DNA of 64,000 bases from Bog-756 sp963738545 (lineage in GTDB: Bacteria; Actinomycetota; Acidimicrobiia; Acidimicrobiales; RAAP-2): positions 992,001-1,056,000 of the forward strand of contig CAVTXA010000007.1 in assembly GCA_963738545.1 (NCBI GenBank), read 5' to 3'. Below, piece after piece: positions 7,586 to 16,049 of this stretch. Below the pieces are notes generated by a model. The model had not been told where the DNA came from. It made no database searches and saw nothing but the letters and a program-made list of their open reading frames with translations. Position 1 is the first letter of the stretch. Each line of letters starts with the position of its first letter. Made by a program: the position numbers and the translations under genes.

Positions 7586-8902
7586 ATGCGTTTCTTTCGA
7601 TCACGTGTTCTATTCATTGCGGCCACTGGCATTCTGACGGTGGGCGGTTCTTTGGCACTTTCGGGTGCCGCCGCCCCTGTAGGTGCGAGCCCCGTAGGGA
7701 TCACGGTGAACTGCCCGGCCGACAACTTGGAGGGTGCAATCGAATCCGCGCCCGCCGGCTCCACCCTCCTGGTCAGCGGAACCTGTACGGGGAACTCCTT
7801 CGGCAACTTTTACATCAACAAGGACTTGACGCTAACCGGACCTGCGATTCTCGACGGTAGCGTCTACCCGACGACGACGCTCAACGTCGCGGCCGGAAAC
7901 GTGGTTTTGAACAACCTGGTTATCCAGGGTGGTGTTGGCATCTCCAACATTGGCGGTGGCATCTGGAACAGCGGTGAGTTGACCCTGAACCACTCGACGG
8001 TGTCACACAACACCACAGGTGAGGCAGGCGGCGTGTTCAACGTGGGCCAGTTGACCCTGAACAATTCGTCGGTGTCAGACAACACGGCCACCAATGGCAC
8101 GGGCGGCATCTTCAACTGCGGCGGCAACCCTGGCTTCGAACACTACGGCCTCTGTACGGGTGCTCCCAGCCTGATACTCAACAACTCCAGCGTGTCGAAC
8201 AACGTCGGGGGACCCGGTGGTGACGGCGGTGGCATCGACAATGACCTCCAAGCGGCCCTGACACTCAATGACTCCACTGTGTCGGGTAACAGCACTGGCG
8301 GCAGCGGCAACGGAGGCGGGATCGATAATCAGGGTACGGCGACGCTCAAGTTCTCGAACGTGTCGGGTAATAGCACTGCTGGCAGCGGCAACGGAGGTGG
8401 AATCGAGAATCAGGGTACGGCGACGCTCAGGTTCTCGAACGTGTCGGGTAACGTCGGCGGTGCCGGCGGCGGGATCAATAACAACGGCACGGCGACAATC
8501 TCCACATCCATTCTCTCGAACAACTCGTCGATTGGTGGGTCGGCATGCTTGTGCGGCGGCGGAGGGTTATCCAACGGGCTGTCCAACACGGGCACGACGA
8601 CCATCAACTACTCCATCATCCGAGCCAATAACTCGGTATTCGTTGGCGGAGGCATCTTTGCCGGAGGGGGTCCGATCAACATCAACAACAGCATCGTGAC
8701 GGGCAACTCCGCGGCCGCCACGGGTGGCGGGATGATCGTGTGGGACGGACCGACGACGGTCGCCAACAGCGTCTTTTCGCACAACTCCGACCAGGGCACC
8801 CCCATCGCGGATACCCTGCCAGGCGTCGTGGTCGCACCCAACGACTACCTCGGCTTGGGCAATATCCCGACCTTTACAACGACGCATTCCACGTACCACT
8901 GA
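7586..8902 (+). CDS. Secreted parallel beta-helix repeat protein
   Basis: A 438-residue protein with a signal peptide (MRFFRSRVLFIAATGILTVG..., cleavage near GASPVG) followed by NCPADNLEGAIESAPAGSTL, the usual entry to a right-handed beta-helix, then about a dozen rungs of the type GGGIxNxGTxTLxxSxVSGN. These Asn/Gly/Thr-rich polymorphic-membrane-protein-like repeats form extracellular solenoids; ligands are unknown. The signal peptide and a GGGAGGGCAGG ribosome site decide the ATG at 7586. A paralogue sits at 32,317-33,558. Confidence 0.8.
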   Translation: MRFFRSRVLFIAATGILTVGGSLALSGAAAPVGASPVGITVNCPADNLEGAIESAPAGSTLLVSGTCTGNSFGNFYINKDLTLTGPAILDGSVYPTTTLNVAAGNVVLNNLVIQGGVGISNIGGGIWNSGELTLNHSTVSHNTTGEAGGVFNVGQLTLNNSSVSDNTATNGTGGIFNCGGNPGFEHYGLCTGAPSLILNNSSVSNNVGGPGGDGGGIDNDLQAALTLNDSTVSGNSTGGSGNGGGIDNQGTATLKFSNVSGNSTAGSGNGGGIENQGTATLRFSNVSGNVGGAGGGINNNGTATISTSILSNNSSIGGSACLCGGGGLSNGLSNTGTTTINYSIIRANNSVFVGGGIFAGGGPININNSIVTGNSAAATGGGMIVWDGPTTVANSVFSHNSDQGTPIADTLPGVVVAPNDYLGLGNIPTFTTTHSTYH

Positions 8903-9084
8903 GGCGGCCGACAAGAGCGAGCGGGGGTGGCGACGCACGCCGCTCCCGATTCGCACTTCGGATTCGGTGGCCGCCATCAATTTTCTGATCTCACTCGGCT
9001 TCTCGTTTGGCGCGACCATGCCCTCCGTCACTAGAGGACAATACCCGTGGAGGTGAACCGATCTGGGGCCGTGCCTGATGATCA

Positions 9085-9588
9085 TTAGGCCACTTCGCCT
9101 GCAGCCTCTCTCCAGCCATGGATGGCTCCCTGTCCGAAGGGTGGAGGAACTGTGTGGTACCGAATTCCAGCGAGGACTCCCTCGGCATACGCTCCCAGTT
9201 CCAAGACATCTGCAGCCTTCCAGCCGTGGGCCGTTGCCCAGGCTCGGAGTTCAGGTGGGTCATAGCGATAGCCGTGGTACTTCAAGTTCTTGAATATATG
9301 GATCGCCGCTGAGCGGGAACTTGGATCATTCAAACCTTTGCTCCGCTGTCTCCGGCGCCGGAACATGCCGATGAAGGGCGGACTACCGAGGACGACGTGA
9401 CGAAGGTCACGTCGGTATGTCCAAGCAGTCAGTTGCTTCATTGCTTCGACGACTACCGGGTCGAGTTGAGGTGAATGATCGACTTGGTCGTCGGGCATTG
9501 ACCAAATGGTACTCGCTGATAGTTGCACGGATTCGGCCATCCAGTCGCGCCATACCGTCCCACCCAACTCGACGTCTAGAGCGACCAC
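9085..9588 (-). CDS. Hypothetical protein
   Basis: A frame of 167 residues with no family I recognise. A Met at residue 17 (MAESVQLSAS) is a plausible alternative start. The C-terminal half, PPELRAWATAHGWKAADVLELGAYAEGVLAGIRYH, alternates helices and ends in a Trp/Gly-rich tail. No signal peptide or membrane segment. It reads away from the glyA promoter side and may be an independent module; real coding status is likely but not certain. Confidence 0.5.
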   Translation of the reverse strand: MVALDVELGGTVWRDWMAESVQLSASTIWSMPDDQVDHSPQLDPVVVEAMKQLTAWTYRRDLRHVVLGSPPFIGMFRRRRQRSKGLNDPSSRSAAIHIFKNLKYHGYRYDPPELRAWATAHGWKAADVLELGAYAEGVLAGIRYHTVPPPFGQGAIHGWREAAGEVA

Positions 9589-9704
9589 GGGGCAATGGGC
9601 CGCTCGCTGATCGAGGTGACTTCTGTCCCAGTTGAGGCCGTTGCGGCAATGACTTCTTGCTTCGGGAAACTCGCTGCGTTGTCCGTGCGCCCCGAGCGAG
9701 TCAT

Positions 9705-11129
9705 TTACAGTTCGATGCCTGCGTAGAGACGGTGGCGGTCAAGCAAACTCAAACACCGGTCTTCGCAGGCTTGGGCGATGAGAGGATCGATCTCGTACTT
9801 CGCTTTTGCTGTGGATGACGGCAGTGTCGTGGCCCTCAGGGCAGTGACTATGACATCGGCGACTTCGTCGATCTCGTCTGGCCCAAATCCCAGCGTGGTC
9901 AATGCCGGTGTGCCGAGTCGAATACCTGAGGTGTACCAGGCGCCGTTGACGTCACCTGGCAAGGCGTTGCGATTGGTGACCACCCCTGCGTCAAGCAGGG
10001 CAGCCTCAGCTTGACGGCCGGTCAGTCCGAAGCTGGAAGCCACGTCCAAGAGCACTAGATGGTTGTCAGTCCCCCCAGTGATGAGCCGTGCACCTCGCCG
10101 CATCAGACCTTCCGCCAGAGCACGAGCATTCTCTACGATCTGGACGGCGTAGGCAGCGAACGAGGGCTGGCGAGCTTCAGAAAGGGCAACGGCCTTGGCG
10201 GCCATCACGTGAGGCAGCGGACCACCCAGGACCATTGGGCATCCCTTGTCTACGTAGGGTGCGTATTCCTCGGTGCAGAGGACCAGTCCGCCTCGAGGTC
10301 CGCGCAGTGACTTGTGGGTGGTGGAGGTCACGACATCGGCGTGGGGCACCGGATCGAGGTCACCGACCAGCACTTTCCCGGCAACCAGCCCGGCGAAGTG
10401 GGCCATGTCGACCATGAACGTAGCCCCGACGTCGTGGGCGACCTCAGCCAAGGTGGCGAAATTCGGATTCCGGGGGTAGGCCGAGTACCCCGCCACGAGC
10501 ACCAGCGGACGGAACTCTCTGGCGTGGGCCGCGATGGCGCCGTAGTCGAGGAATCCGGAGGCGGAATCGACCCCGTAGCTGGCCTGGTCAAAGAGCTTCC
10601 CGGAAATGTTGGGTCGGAACCCATGGGTGAGGTGCCCGCCGGCGTCGAGAGCCATGCCCATCATGCGCTGGGAGTGCAGTTCCTTGCGCAATTGATCCCA
10701 GTTCGCGGAGTCAAGGTCGTTCACGTGAGCCGCCCCAGCCTCATCGAGGAAAGGCTGCTCGACTCGGCGGGCCAGGATGGCCCAGTAAGCAACCAGGTTC
10801 GCATCGATCCCCGAATGAGGCTGAACATAGGCGTGATCGGCGCCGAACAGCGCTTTGGCGTGGTCGGTGGCCAACGTCTCGATCCGGTCAACCAACTCGC
10901 ATCCGGCATAGAAGCGGTGACCCGGAATGCCCTCGGCATACTTATCGGACAGCCAGTTGCCCATGGCCAGCAACACGGCCGGCGAGGCGTAGTTCTCTGA
11001 AGCGATGAGCTTCAGTTGTCGCCGTTGGGACGCCAGCTCACCGACGATGGCCGCTGCCACGTCTGGTTCGGCGGCAGAAATCACCTCTAACGCCGATCGA
11101 TAGGCACTCGCTACGACTGGTTCGTGCAT
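9705..11129 (-). CDS. glyA: Serine hydroxymethyltransferase
   Basis: PLP enzyme interconverting serine and glycine with transfer of a one-carbon unit to tetrahydrofolate. Seen: KLIASENYASPAVLLAMGNWLSDKYAEG, the active-site region around VDMAHFAGLVAGKVL, the Schiff-base lysine in STTHKSLRGPRGG and the C-terminal SGIRLGTPALTTLGFG. At 474 residues it is longer than typical GlyA (about 420), with the extra residues in an insertion around 125-165. ATG 11129 is chosen because AGGAG lies 6 nt upstream. The gene sits behind a ZTP riboswitch, which links it to folate/one-carbon status. Confidence 0.95.
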   Translation of the reverse strand: MHEPVVASAYRSALEVISAAEPDVAAAIVGELASQRRQLKLIASENYASPAVLLAMGNWLSDKYAEGIPGHRFYAGCELVDRIETLATDHAKALFGADHAYVQPHSGIDANLVAYWAILARRVEQPFLDEAGAAHVNDLDSANWDQLRKELHSQRMMGMALDAGGHLTHGFRPNISGKLFDQASYGVDSASGFLDYGAIAAHAREFRPLVLVAGYSAYPRNPNFATLAEVAHDVGATFMVDMAHFAGLVAGKVLVGDLDPVPHADVVTSTTHKSLRGPRGGLVLCTEEYAPYVDKGCPMVLGGPLPHVMAAKAVALSEARQPSFAAYAVQIVENARALAEGLMRRGARLITGGTDNHLVLLDVASSFGLTGRQAEAALLDAGVVTNRNALPGDVNGAWYTSGIRLGTPALTTLGFGPDEIDEVADVIVTALRATTLPSSTAKAKYEIDPLIAQACEDRCLSLLDRHRLYAGIEL

Positions 11130-11158
11130 CACGCGCTCCTTCGGACGACATCGAGTCT

Positions 11159-11246
11159 TCGCCCAGGCGCACGGCTACATCCGGCAGGCTGCCGGCGGGT
11201 CGGTCCCCGGTGGTACTCCACCCAGACGCCAGTAGCGACCCTCTCC
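11159..11246 (-). promoter_or_regulatory. ZTP (pfl motif) riboswitch upstream of glyA
   Basis: Read on the minus strand, the stretch carries the conserved blocks of the pfl/ZTP class in order: GGGTCGCTACTGGCG, GGGTGGAGTACCACCGGGGA (with the GGTGG/CCACC hairpin), a variable GC-rich stem, and CCGTGCGCCTGGGCG. The class senses ZMP/ZTP, which accumulates when 10-formyl-tetrahydrofolate is short, and commonly controls glyA, folD and purH. It ends about 30 nt before the glyA ATG. Small deviations from consensus (TACTGG for GACUGG) are present. Confidence 0.85.
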
Positions 11247-11396
11247 AACGATAGCGCTAACGAGCTGCGGGCGAGGTATGGACCCGGTCGGACGATGACT
11301 CGGAGGCGGCCATGGAAGCATCGGCGCGCAACCCTCCACTCTGGGCTCGGGACATTCTCCCTACGGCGCCGCCCATATCGATGAGGGGCATGCCTC

Positions 11397-11471
11397 CGGT
11401 GTGCCGGTGTGCCGGTGTGCCGGTGTGCCGGTGTGCCGGTGTGCCGGTGTGCCGGTGTGCCGGTGTGCCGG
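11397..11471. repeat. 8-bp tandem repeat (about nine units)
   Basis: About nine head-to-tail copies of GTGCCGGT, the last one imperfect. A unit of 8 bp is not a multiple of 3. It sits between the glyA leader and the membrane-protein gene starting at 11,548, about 75 bp upstream of that start. Copy number is likely unstable. Confidence 0.9.
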
Positions 11472-11547
11472 CGGCACCATCATCGAGACGGATCTCACCG
11501 AGGTCGTCAGCAACGGCCGGGCCTACACCACTTGGTAAAGTCATTTC

Positions 11548-12069
11548 GTGCTGGTCGCCGATAATTTTAGGCCTGAGCAGTGGACAAACTTCTTCCTCTT
11601 GGTTGGAACGGGCGCCGTCACGCTTACGGGACTGGTGTTTGTGGCCATGTCGCTCAACCTCAAAGTAATTGCTGACAACGCAACGCATCGGTATCGGGCC
11701 ATCAACACCCTGACAGGGCTTGCCCTGGTGTTCATGCGTTGCGCTCTCGTCCTCATGGGAGGTCAGAATTATCGGGCCATTGGCGCAGAACTGTTCGTCG
11801 TCTGTGGCTTATCGGCAGCCGTGTTTGCCAAGGGCTACGTCAGAGCCATCAAAATGAGCCGTGGTCTCCGCCGCTCTCGGATCCTCGGTGGGAGCCTGAT
11901 ACATGCAATTGAGATGACCGGTGCAGCACTCTTCTTCTTTGACTATCTGCCGGGTCTGTATCTCGCGGCGGTCGCTCTGGTCGGCAACACGTGCTACATG
12001 ATCACGGCTGCTTGGTTGCTTGTAATCGGGGTATTTGATCAGCCCACCAGTCCCAGCTCGACCGTCTGA
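11548..12069 (+). CDS. Small integral membrane protein, function unknown
   Basis: A 173-residue protein with about four hydrophobic segments (FFLLVGTGAVTLTGLVFVAM, LTGLALVFMRCALVLM, LFVVCGLSAAVFAKG, LYLAAVALVGNTCYMITAAWLLVIG). No catalytic motif. The GTG start has no good ribosome site but follows a TAAAGT hexamer by 6 nt, consistent with a leaderless message. The 8-bp tandem repeat lies just upstream and could alter promoter spacing. Confidence 0.65.
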   Translation: MLVADNFRPEQWTNFFLLVGTGAVTLTGLVFVAMSLNLKVIADNATHRYRAINTLTGLALVFMRCALVLMGGQNYRAIGAELFVVCGLSAAVFAKGYVRAIKMSRGLRRSRILGGSLIHAIEMTGAALFFFDYLPGLYLAAVALVGNTCYMITAAWLLVIGVFDQPTSPSSTV

Positions 12070-12125
12070 TCGAACTCCTGAGAAGGAACTGAGGGATTTA
12101 TCAGATCGGGACGGTCCGTTCGTTG

Positions 12126-12443
12126 ATGGCCTGGCGCCAACAATGGGCTGGCTCGAAGGTCCGACCAACTCTTATTCTGACGGGAGTGTCTGCACGTTTG
12201 GATCCCTCCTGGTCGGTCCTGGCCAGTCCCTCGACGCCCGCGGTCGATCGCTGTGTAGATGTCTTCGTCCGGCCTGACGGAACATTCGGATTCGAGGAGT
12301 TCCGGCTTGACCCGGAGGACATGGGTGCATGGACGCCCGTCGCTTACTACTCGACCAGGAAGTTCGACACAGAGGACGATGCGCTGTCCGCCGCTCGAGA
12401 TGCAGTCCCCTGGCTGGCTGCAGTGCTTGACGGGAGTACCTGA
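12126..12443 (+). CDS. Small acidic hypothetical protein
   Basis: About 105 residues. The C-terminal 65 residues look like a real conserved domain: DRCVDVFVRPDGTFGFEEFR, DPEDMGAWTPVAYYS, then DTEDDALSAARDAVPWLAAVL. The N-terminal 40 residues are less convincing, so the true start may lie further in. No family name known to me. It is followed at once by a strong hairpin shared with the convergent GNAT gene. Confidence 0.55.
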   Translation: MAWRQQWAGSKVRPTLILTGVSARLDPSWSVLASPSTPAVDRCVDVFVRPDGTFGFEEFRLDPEDMGAWTPVAYYSTRKFDTEDDALSAARDAVPWLAAVLDGST

Positions 12444-12459
12444 CACTTGGCGATGGGCT

Positions 12460-12491
12460 AGGTGCCCACCCACCCGGCGGATGGGGCACCT
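12460..12491. terminator. Hairpin / boundary repeat copy (+) between convergent genes
   Basis: AGGTGCCC (12460-12467) and GGGCACCT (12484-12491) form a perfect 8-bp stem around a loop holding the boundary-repeat core CACCCGGCGGATGGGGCACC (12471-12490). It lies between the ends of two convergent genes and could terminate both. No T-run, as is common in high-GC actinobacteria. Confidence 0.6.
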
Positions 12492-12502
12492 TCGAAGTGA
12501 TT

Positions 12503-12985
12503 TCAGGAGTACTCGAGGATCATTTCTTCAATGACCGCACCCCTCGCGGCAGCGTATGAGACCTCCGTGCCAATGGCCTTGAACCCGAACCTTTGCAGAA
12601 CACGCAGCGATCTGATGTTGTCACTGGCGACCCGCGCACGGATCGGCCTCACGGAAACCTCGTACAGCAGCAGCTCCAGCGCACGACTCGCGATCCCCCG
12701 CCCCCAGAACGACCGGTCGATCCAGTACGTCACCTCCATGACTCCCTCGAGTGGGAAGGCAGCGATCGTGCCGACAACACGGTTGTCACTCATGATCGCT
12801 CGGTTCGTGGTGTCGGACGACTCGATCACTCTGGCCATGTGGGAATCGAAGGCCGTCCGGTCATTCGGATCTTCGGCGGTGAATCCCGCCATATATACCG
12901 ACTCCGGATCGCGGAGGAACTCAAAAATGGCATCGAGATCCGAGTCTTTGATCATCCGCAGAGCGATGGTCGGCACCACTTCCAT
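12503..12985 (-). CDS. GNAT-family N-acetyltransferase (RimJ/RimL type)
   Basis: A 160-residue single-domain acetyltransferase: LRMIKDSDLDAIFEFLRDP, MEVTYWIDRSFWGRGIASRAL (acetyl-CoA motif A), then RPIRARVASDNIRSLRVLQRFGF. The NIRSLRVLQRFGF motif is typical of the RimJ/RimL group that acetylates ribosomal-protein or other N-termini, aminoglycosides or small amines. Substrate not predictable. A stand-alone gene. Confidence 0.85.
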   Translation of the reverse strand: MEVVPTIALRMIKDSDLDAIFEFLRDPESVYMAGFTAEDPNDRTAFDSHMARVIESSDTTNRAIMSDNRVVGTIAAFPLEGVMEVTYWIDRSFWGRGIASRALELLLYEVSVRPIRARVASDNIRSLRVLQRFGFKAIGTEVSYAAARGAVIEEMILEYS

Positions 12986-13829
12986 CCTTGCCCAGTCCCC
13001 GGCTCAGTTCCACAGTACCGGCCGACGGGCGCCCCGAAGGGGCCCGCCTGCCCCCAGAAGCCGTGATCCGCGAGCATTTGGAAGTTTGTCTCGCGAGATG
13101 ACACAGGAGGCCCGACGCCGCGGGCCAAACCGCTGCGCACCGGATCGTATGAGCATCGGACCAGCGGGGACCGCTGGATTATTTCTGGTGACCATTGGGC
13201 GGTTGCCGTCGCTCGATGTCGCGCCGCTGACACCGTTGTGTGGCTGGACCTTCCACGAGCAACTTGCCTCTACAGAGCCACATCAAGGAGCTGAAAGGCA
13301 GTGAGACACCACTAGTGGACTCTTGGCACTGGATTCTTCGCTACCCAAACACGGCAGACGTGAAACGGCCTCTGCTCTAACCAGCCGACCTCACTTGCTC
13401 TACCTACCGATTGCGATCTTCTGACGAGGTGGCCTGGTTCCTGCGCCATGTCAGCTCCTCACTCTGGAAGCGCAGCAGACCGCCGAGAGAATTAGACGTT
13501 GTGGAATCGACAAGGCGGGGCTGAGTCTGAGGTGAAGGTGAACGGAGGCGTCGCCACTCGTTGTATTCATCACTCAGTTCGGAGTGACGCTTCACCGATC
13601 ACCGACGACCCTGACTCTCGAGCGTGGGTGTTCGACTCACGACGGCGATTCGCTGCTCAGCATCCAAGTCTGCTCGGTGTCCGCTGTAGGCCTGAAGGCG
13701 TGGTCCCGTCCTTGGACCGGCCCACGCCACTCGGTCAGGTATGAACAGTGCAGGGATGGCAGTTGCCATGGGTCTCAGAGACGATATGCGTTCGAAGGGG
13801 AATCACGCCAGAACCCGTTAGAGAGAGTC
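12986..13829. other. Long gene-poor stretch
   Basis: I see no intact gene. Short frames on both strands lack ribosome sites and conserved motifs. The stretch contains a decayed copy of the FRMIQ repeat family (13,706-13,770, minus) and a GC-rich partial palindrome near 13,030 (GGGCGCCCC-GAA-GGGGCCCGCC). Probably relict DNA. Confidence 0.5.
13706..13770 (-). pseudogene. Decayed copy of the FRMIQ repeat family
   Basis: On the minus strand the DNA (CACTGTTCATACCTGACCGA, then GTGGCGTGGGCCGGTCCAAGG) parallels the segment encoding YLTEWHGRFKDG in the intact copy at 21,176-21,421. The reading frame is interrupted downstream. One of four related copies in this half of the window. Confidence 0.6.
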
Positions 13830-14186
13830 TCAGGTTGGTGCTTCTACGTGCTTAGCAGCTCTTCGAAGTTGAAGAATTCGAGCTCCTCCCACGATGATCA
13901 CGATCACGGCACCTGCAATCACCGCGATTAGTAGGACTACTGCAGTTGGGGCGTGACCGTGAAACCCCAGGAAGTTCACTGAAGAACGCTGAGGGTTTTC
14001 AGCAATGAAGATGACCAGAAGGATGAGGAGGAGCACTGCAGCGACCAGAGCTGTCCAGCTTGCGTTGATTCGGGTGGGTGCGACGTGGTGAGCGGTCACG
14101 GATCGAGCGTCGGCCGCACCGGGCGCCTTCGAATGAGGATCCTCTCGTCGATCCTCGGCGGTTGATTTCTGGTCCTTTCGCACCAC
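13830..14186 (-). CDS. LapA-domain membrane protein
   Basis: A protein of about 118 residues with a hydrophilic N-terminus, then RTRINASWTALVAAVLLLILLVIFIAENPQ-type first helix, the short SSVNFLGFHG linker and a second helix AVVLLIAVIAGAVIVIIVGGARILQLRR. This two-helix plan with ENPQ...V-FLG is the LapA/DUF1049 family. GTG at 14186 or 14183 is chosen because upstream residues look non-coding. It follows a 49-residue hydrophobic protein gene by 20 bp, forming a small membrane-protein operon. Confidence 0.7.
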   Translation of the reverse strand: MVRKDQKSTAEDRREDPHSKAPGAADARSVTAHHVAPTRINASWTALVAAVLLLILLVIFIAENPQRSSVNFLGFHGHAPTAVVLLIAVIAGAVIVIIVGGARILQLRRAAKHVEAPT

Positions 14187-14206
14187 TGGACCATCTCCAG
14201 GGCTGG

Positions 14207-14356
14207 TCAAGTCTTGGACTTCCGTCCAGCACCGAGGACGAGGCCGATAAGCCACGCTATGAAGAACACAGCTGCGATGATCCACAAGATGTGAATGGCG
14301 AATCCAACCCCCGCCAAGATGACGGCGATGATGAGTAACACGAGAATTAGTCCCAT
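14207..14356 (-). CDS. Small hydrophobic membrane protein (49 aa)
   Basis: ATG at 14356, TGA at 14207-14209. The product begins MGLILVLLIIAVILAGVGF, continues with a second hydrophobic stretch HILWIIAAVFFIAWLIGLVLG and ends in basic GRKSKT. This matches the short lmo0937-like/'hydrophobic protein' family common in actinobacteria and often stress-linked. AGGT lies upstream at ribosome-site distance. First gene of a pair with the LapA gene. The last two points, stress role and cotranscription, are inference. Confidence 0.75.
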   Translation of the reverse strand: MGLILVLLIIAVILAGVGFAIHILWIIAAVFFIAWLIGLVLGAGRKSKT

Positions 14357-14392
14357 GGTTGAGACCTACCCTGTGCTTAAGCTGGCAAACGG

Positions 14393-14506
14393 TCTTCGAT
14401 TTGCAGGGCTGAATCGAGGTCGGCCCGATGCCCCCCACACGCCTCGAACGTGCGCCACTTGCGGGCACCGTCCTTGAACCGTCCTCGTCATTCGGTCAGG
14501 TTGGTC
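14393..14506 (-). pseudogene. Decayed copy of the FRMIQ repeat family
   Basis: Minus-strand translation gives LTE-stop-RGRFKDGARKWRTFEACGGHRADLD, clearly parallel to LTEWHGRFKDGAGKWHTVEARDRLRADLD of the intact copy, with a TGA replacing the Trp codon and a different tail. No start codon in frame. Confidence 0.7.
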
Positions 14507-14765
14507 CTTATGCTGAACGAGACAGGAGATGAGGTCTCTATTACAGCCGGAACTCATGCACTGTTCGACCGGATCCCCCGGCAAGCGGCTGGGGTTCTGG
14601 GAGAGTGGCCGCGAAGATTGGCCACCGGAGATGATCAGCCAGTCGGTCGAACTCATCAACGATCACACTAGGTAGCAAGGACCCTCTAAGGCAGTGTCAG
14701 GCGCACGGCTGCCCTCAGACGACTTGGGATCCCAGAACCTGTCCCTATCGGCAATCTCGCACGAA

Positions 14766-14966
14766 TCAAGCCGGACTGAGAGTCCAGCGTTTGACGTTGA
14801 AGCGTTGGCCTTCGGCGATGGGGTGGCGCGCGCCGCAGGGCGACCGCCATGGAGCGATCCCGCCAAGCGTGGGGCTCTCCATAGGAAGGCGACGGGTGAC
14901 GGACATTCCCAGATCGATGCTCCCCACCATGAGCCCCACTGCACCACCGAATGCGGACACGGCCAC
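14766..14966 (-). pseudogene. Probable remnant of a small integral-membrane protein gene
   Basis: The frame encodes VSAFGGAVGLMVGSIDLG followed by SVTRRLPMESPTLGGIA, which resembles the start of a four-helix actinobacterial membrane protein family with conserved G-SPVLGGIAL. After GGIA the sequence loses hydrophobicity and ends, as if frameshifted or truncated. Low confidence, based on remembered family resemblance only. Confidence 0.3.
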
Positions 14967-15407
14967 CAGCGCTCACCAGCGGCCAAAAGCGGTCTACGCC
15001 GCCACGGGCTCGACCCCGTGTTTTGCGAGACTTCCATAAAGACAATCCTGGAATCGCGCTCCGGAGCACACTAGGGCCAATGGTCCCTATTGACAGGGGA
15101 CCTTCATTGGCTCGTCAGCGCCTCTGAGCTGACGAGCGGCAACTGGAGCGGCGGGTGCAGGGAATTGCAAGACAGCGATGAGGGGCGGGCCGGTGGATCA
15201 ACCCCCAAAAACGACCCGACGACTCCGCGATGGTCAGGCGGACGCGGAGCCATACCAGTGATCTGGACAGTGTCCGGGCCCGCCCTAGTTCCGCCGCCAG
15301 ATGACCGGATCCCACCATCGGGTCATGTAGGTGCGCCCGGGCACCTACATCCAGTCTTTGAGCGGTGTCAGCCCGCTATCGGTTCCTGGCTGCTGAACAA
15401 TTCGCCG
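14967..15407. other. Gene-free stretch with a strong palindrome
   Basis: No gene supported. Contains the perfect hairpin at 15,325-15,350 upstream of the HTH gene and a weak inverted repeat near 15,075 (GGTCCCTATTGACAGGGGACC). Confidence 0.4.
15325..15350. promoter_or_regulatory. Perfect palindrome upstream of HTH gene
   Basis: ATGTAGGTGC-GCCCGG-GCACCTACAT: 10-bp arms with a self-complementary core, ending 57 bp before the ATG at 15408. It could be an operator for the HTH product of that gene or an RNA hairpin. Confidence 0.55.
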
Positions 15408-15779
15408 ATGGCAGACCCGAGTCGCGAATCCATCAGGGCGGCCGAGGACCTTCTAGAGGCACTGGCAGAACTCCGAAGAACGACTCGAACAGCAGAGACG
15501 GACATTCGAAAGGCCATCAAGCTGGCGGTAGACGGAGCGGACACAGCGTCGGCACTTGCCGCCCTGAGCCCTGCTGACACCCGTCAGACGATGAACGAGG
15601 CACTCACCAGCGTCGAGGCGGCCCGGCATGCGATGAGACTGGAGATCTTCCGGCAGGGACTCGAAGAGGGGATGTCGATTGCAGCCCTGGGCCGCGCTTT
15701 TGGGTTCTCACGGCAGTTAGCACAGCGATTCGCCAAGGAGGCAAGGGCAAACGAGCCTCGAATTGCTGGTCGCCGATAG
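15408..15779 (+). CDS. HTH-containing hypothetical protein
   Basis: A 123-residue helical protein: RESIRAAEDLLEALAELRRTTRTAETDIRKAI, a middle linker, then a C-terminal HTH-like segment GLEEGMSIAALGRAFGFSRQLAQRFAKEA. The HTH is of the kind seen at the C-terminus of small actinobacterial regulators. The ATG at 15408 is chosen because upstream in-frame residues are Pro/Gly-rich and unlike the rest. The palindrome 57 bp upstream may be its target (inference). Confidence 0.65.
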   Translation: MADPSRESIRAAEDLLEALAELRRTTRTAETDIRKAIKLAVDGADTASALAALSPADTRQTMNEALTSVEAARHAMRLEIFRQGLEEGMSIAALGRAFGFSRQLAQRFAKEARANEPRIAGRR

Positions 15780-16049
15780 TCGGCTGCGGAAATGCTGAAT
15801 CGCTACCTCGTCCGTTGGAAGGATCCCGAGAAGGATGTTCCACGCGACGACTCCCAGGGGGCTTCACCGGAAGCGGGTCATCGACCGGGACGAAGTCGAG
15901 AAGATCGAACTCGCTCCTCAGTAGACGACGTTGGGTAGTCGCTCAATCACTCCAGGGGGCGCAAAGTAGCCAGTTCGGGTCTGCCTGTTGACCCCCTTTA
16001 CCCCCGGGTGATGTGATCCCCCAAGGTACTGATCTTGAGGGGCACAGCG

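Noticed and set aside
11397..11471. CRISPR array
   Set aside because: The 8-bp units are directly adjacent with no spacers; it is a simple tandem repeat.
15792..15924. Small gene after the HTH gene
   Set aside because: Two short pieces (RYLVRWKDPEKD and KRVIDRDEVEKIELAPQ) look protein-like but lie in different frames, too short to support as a gene or pseudogene.
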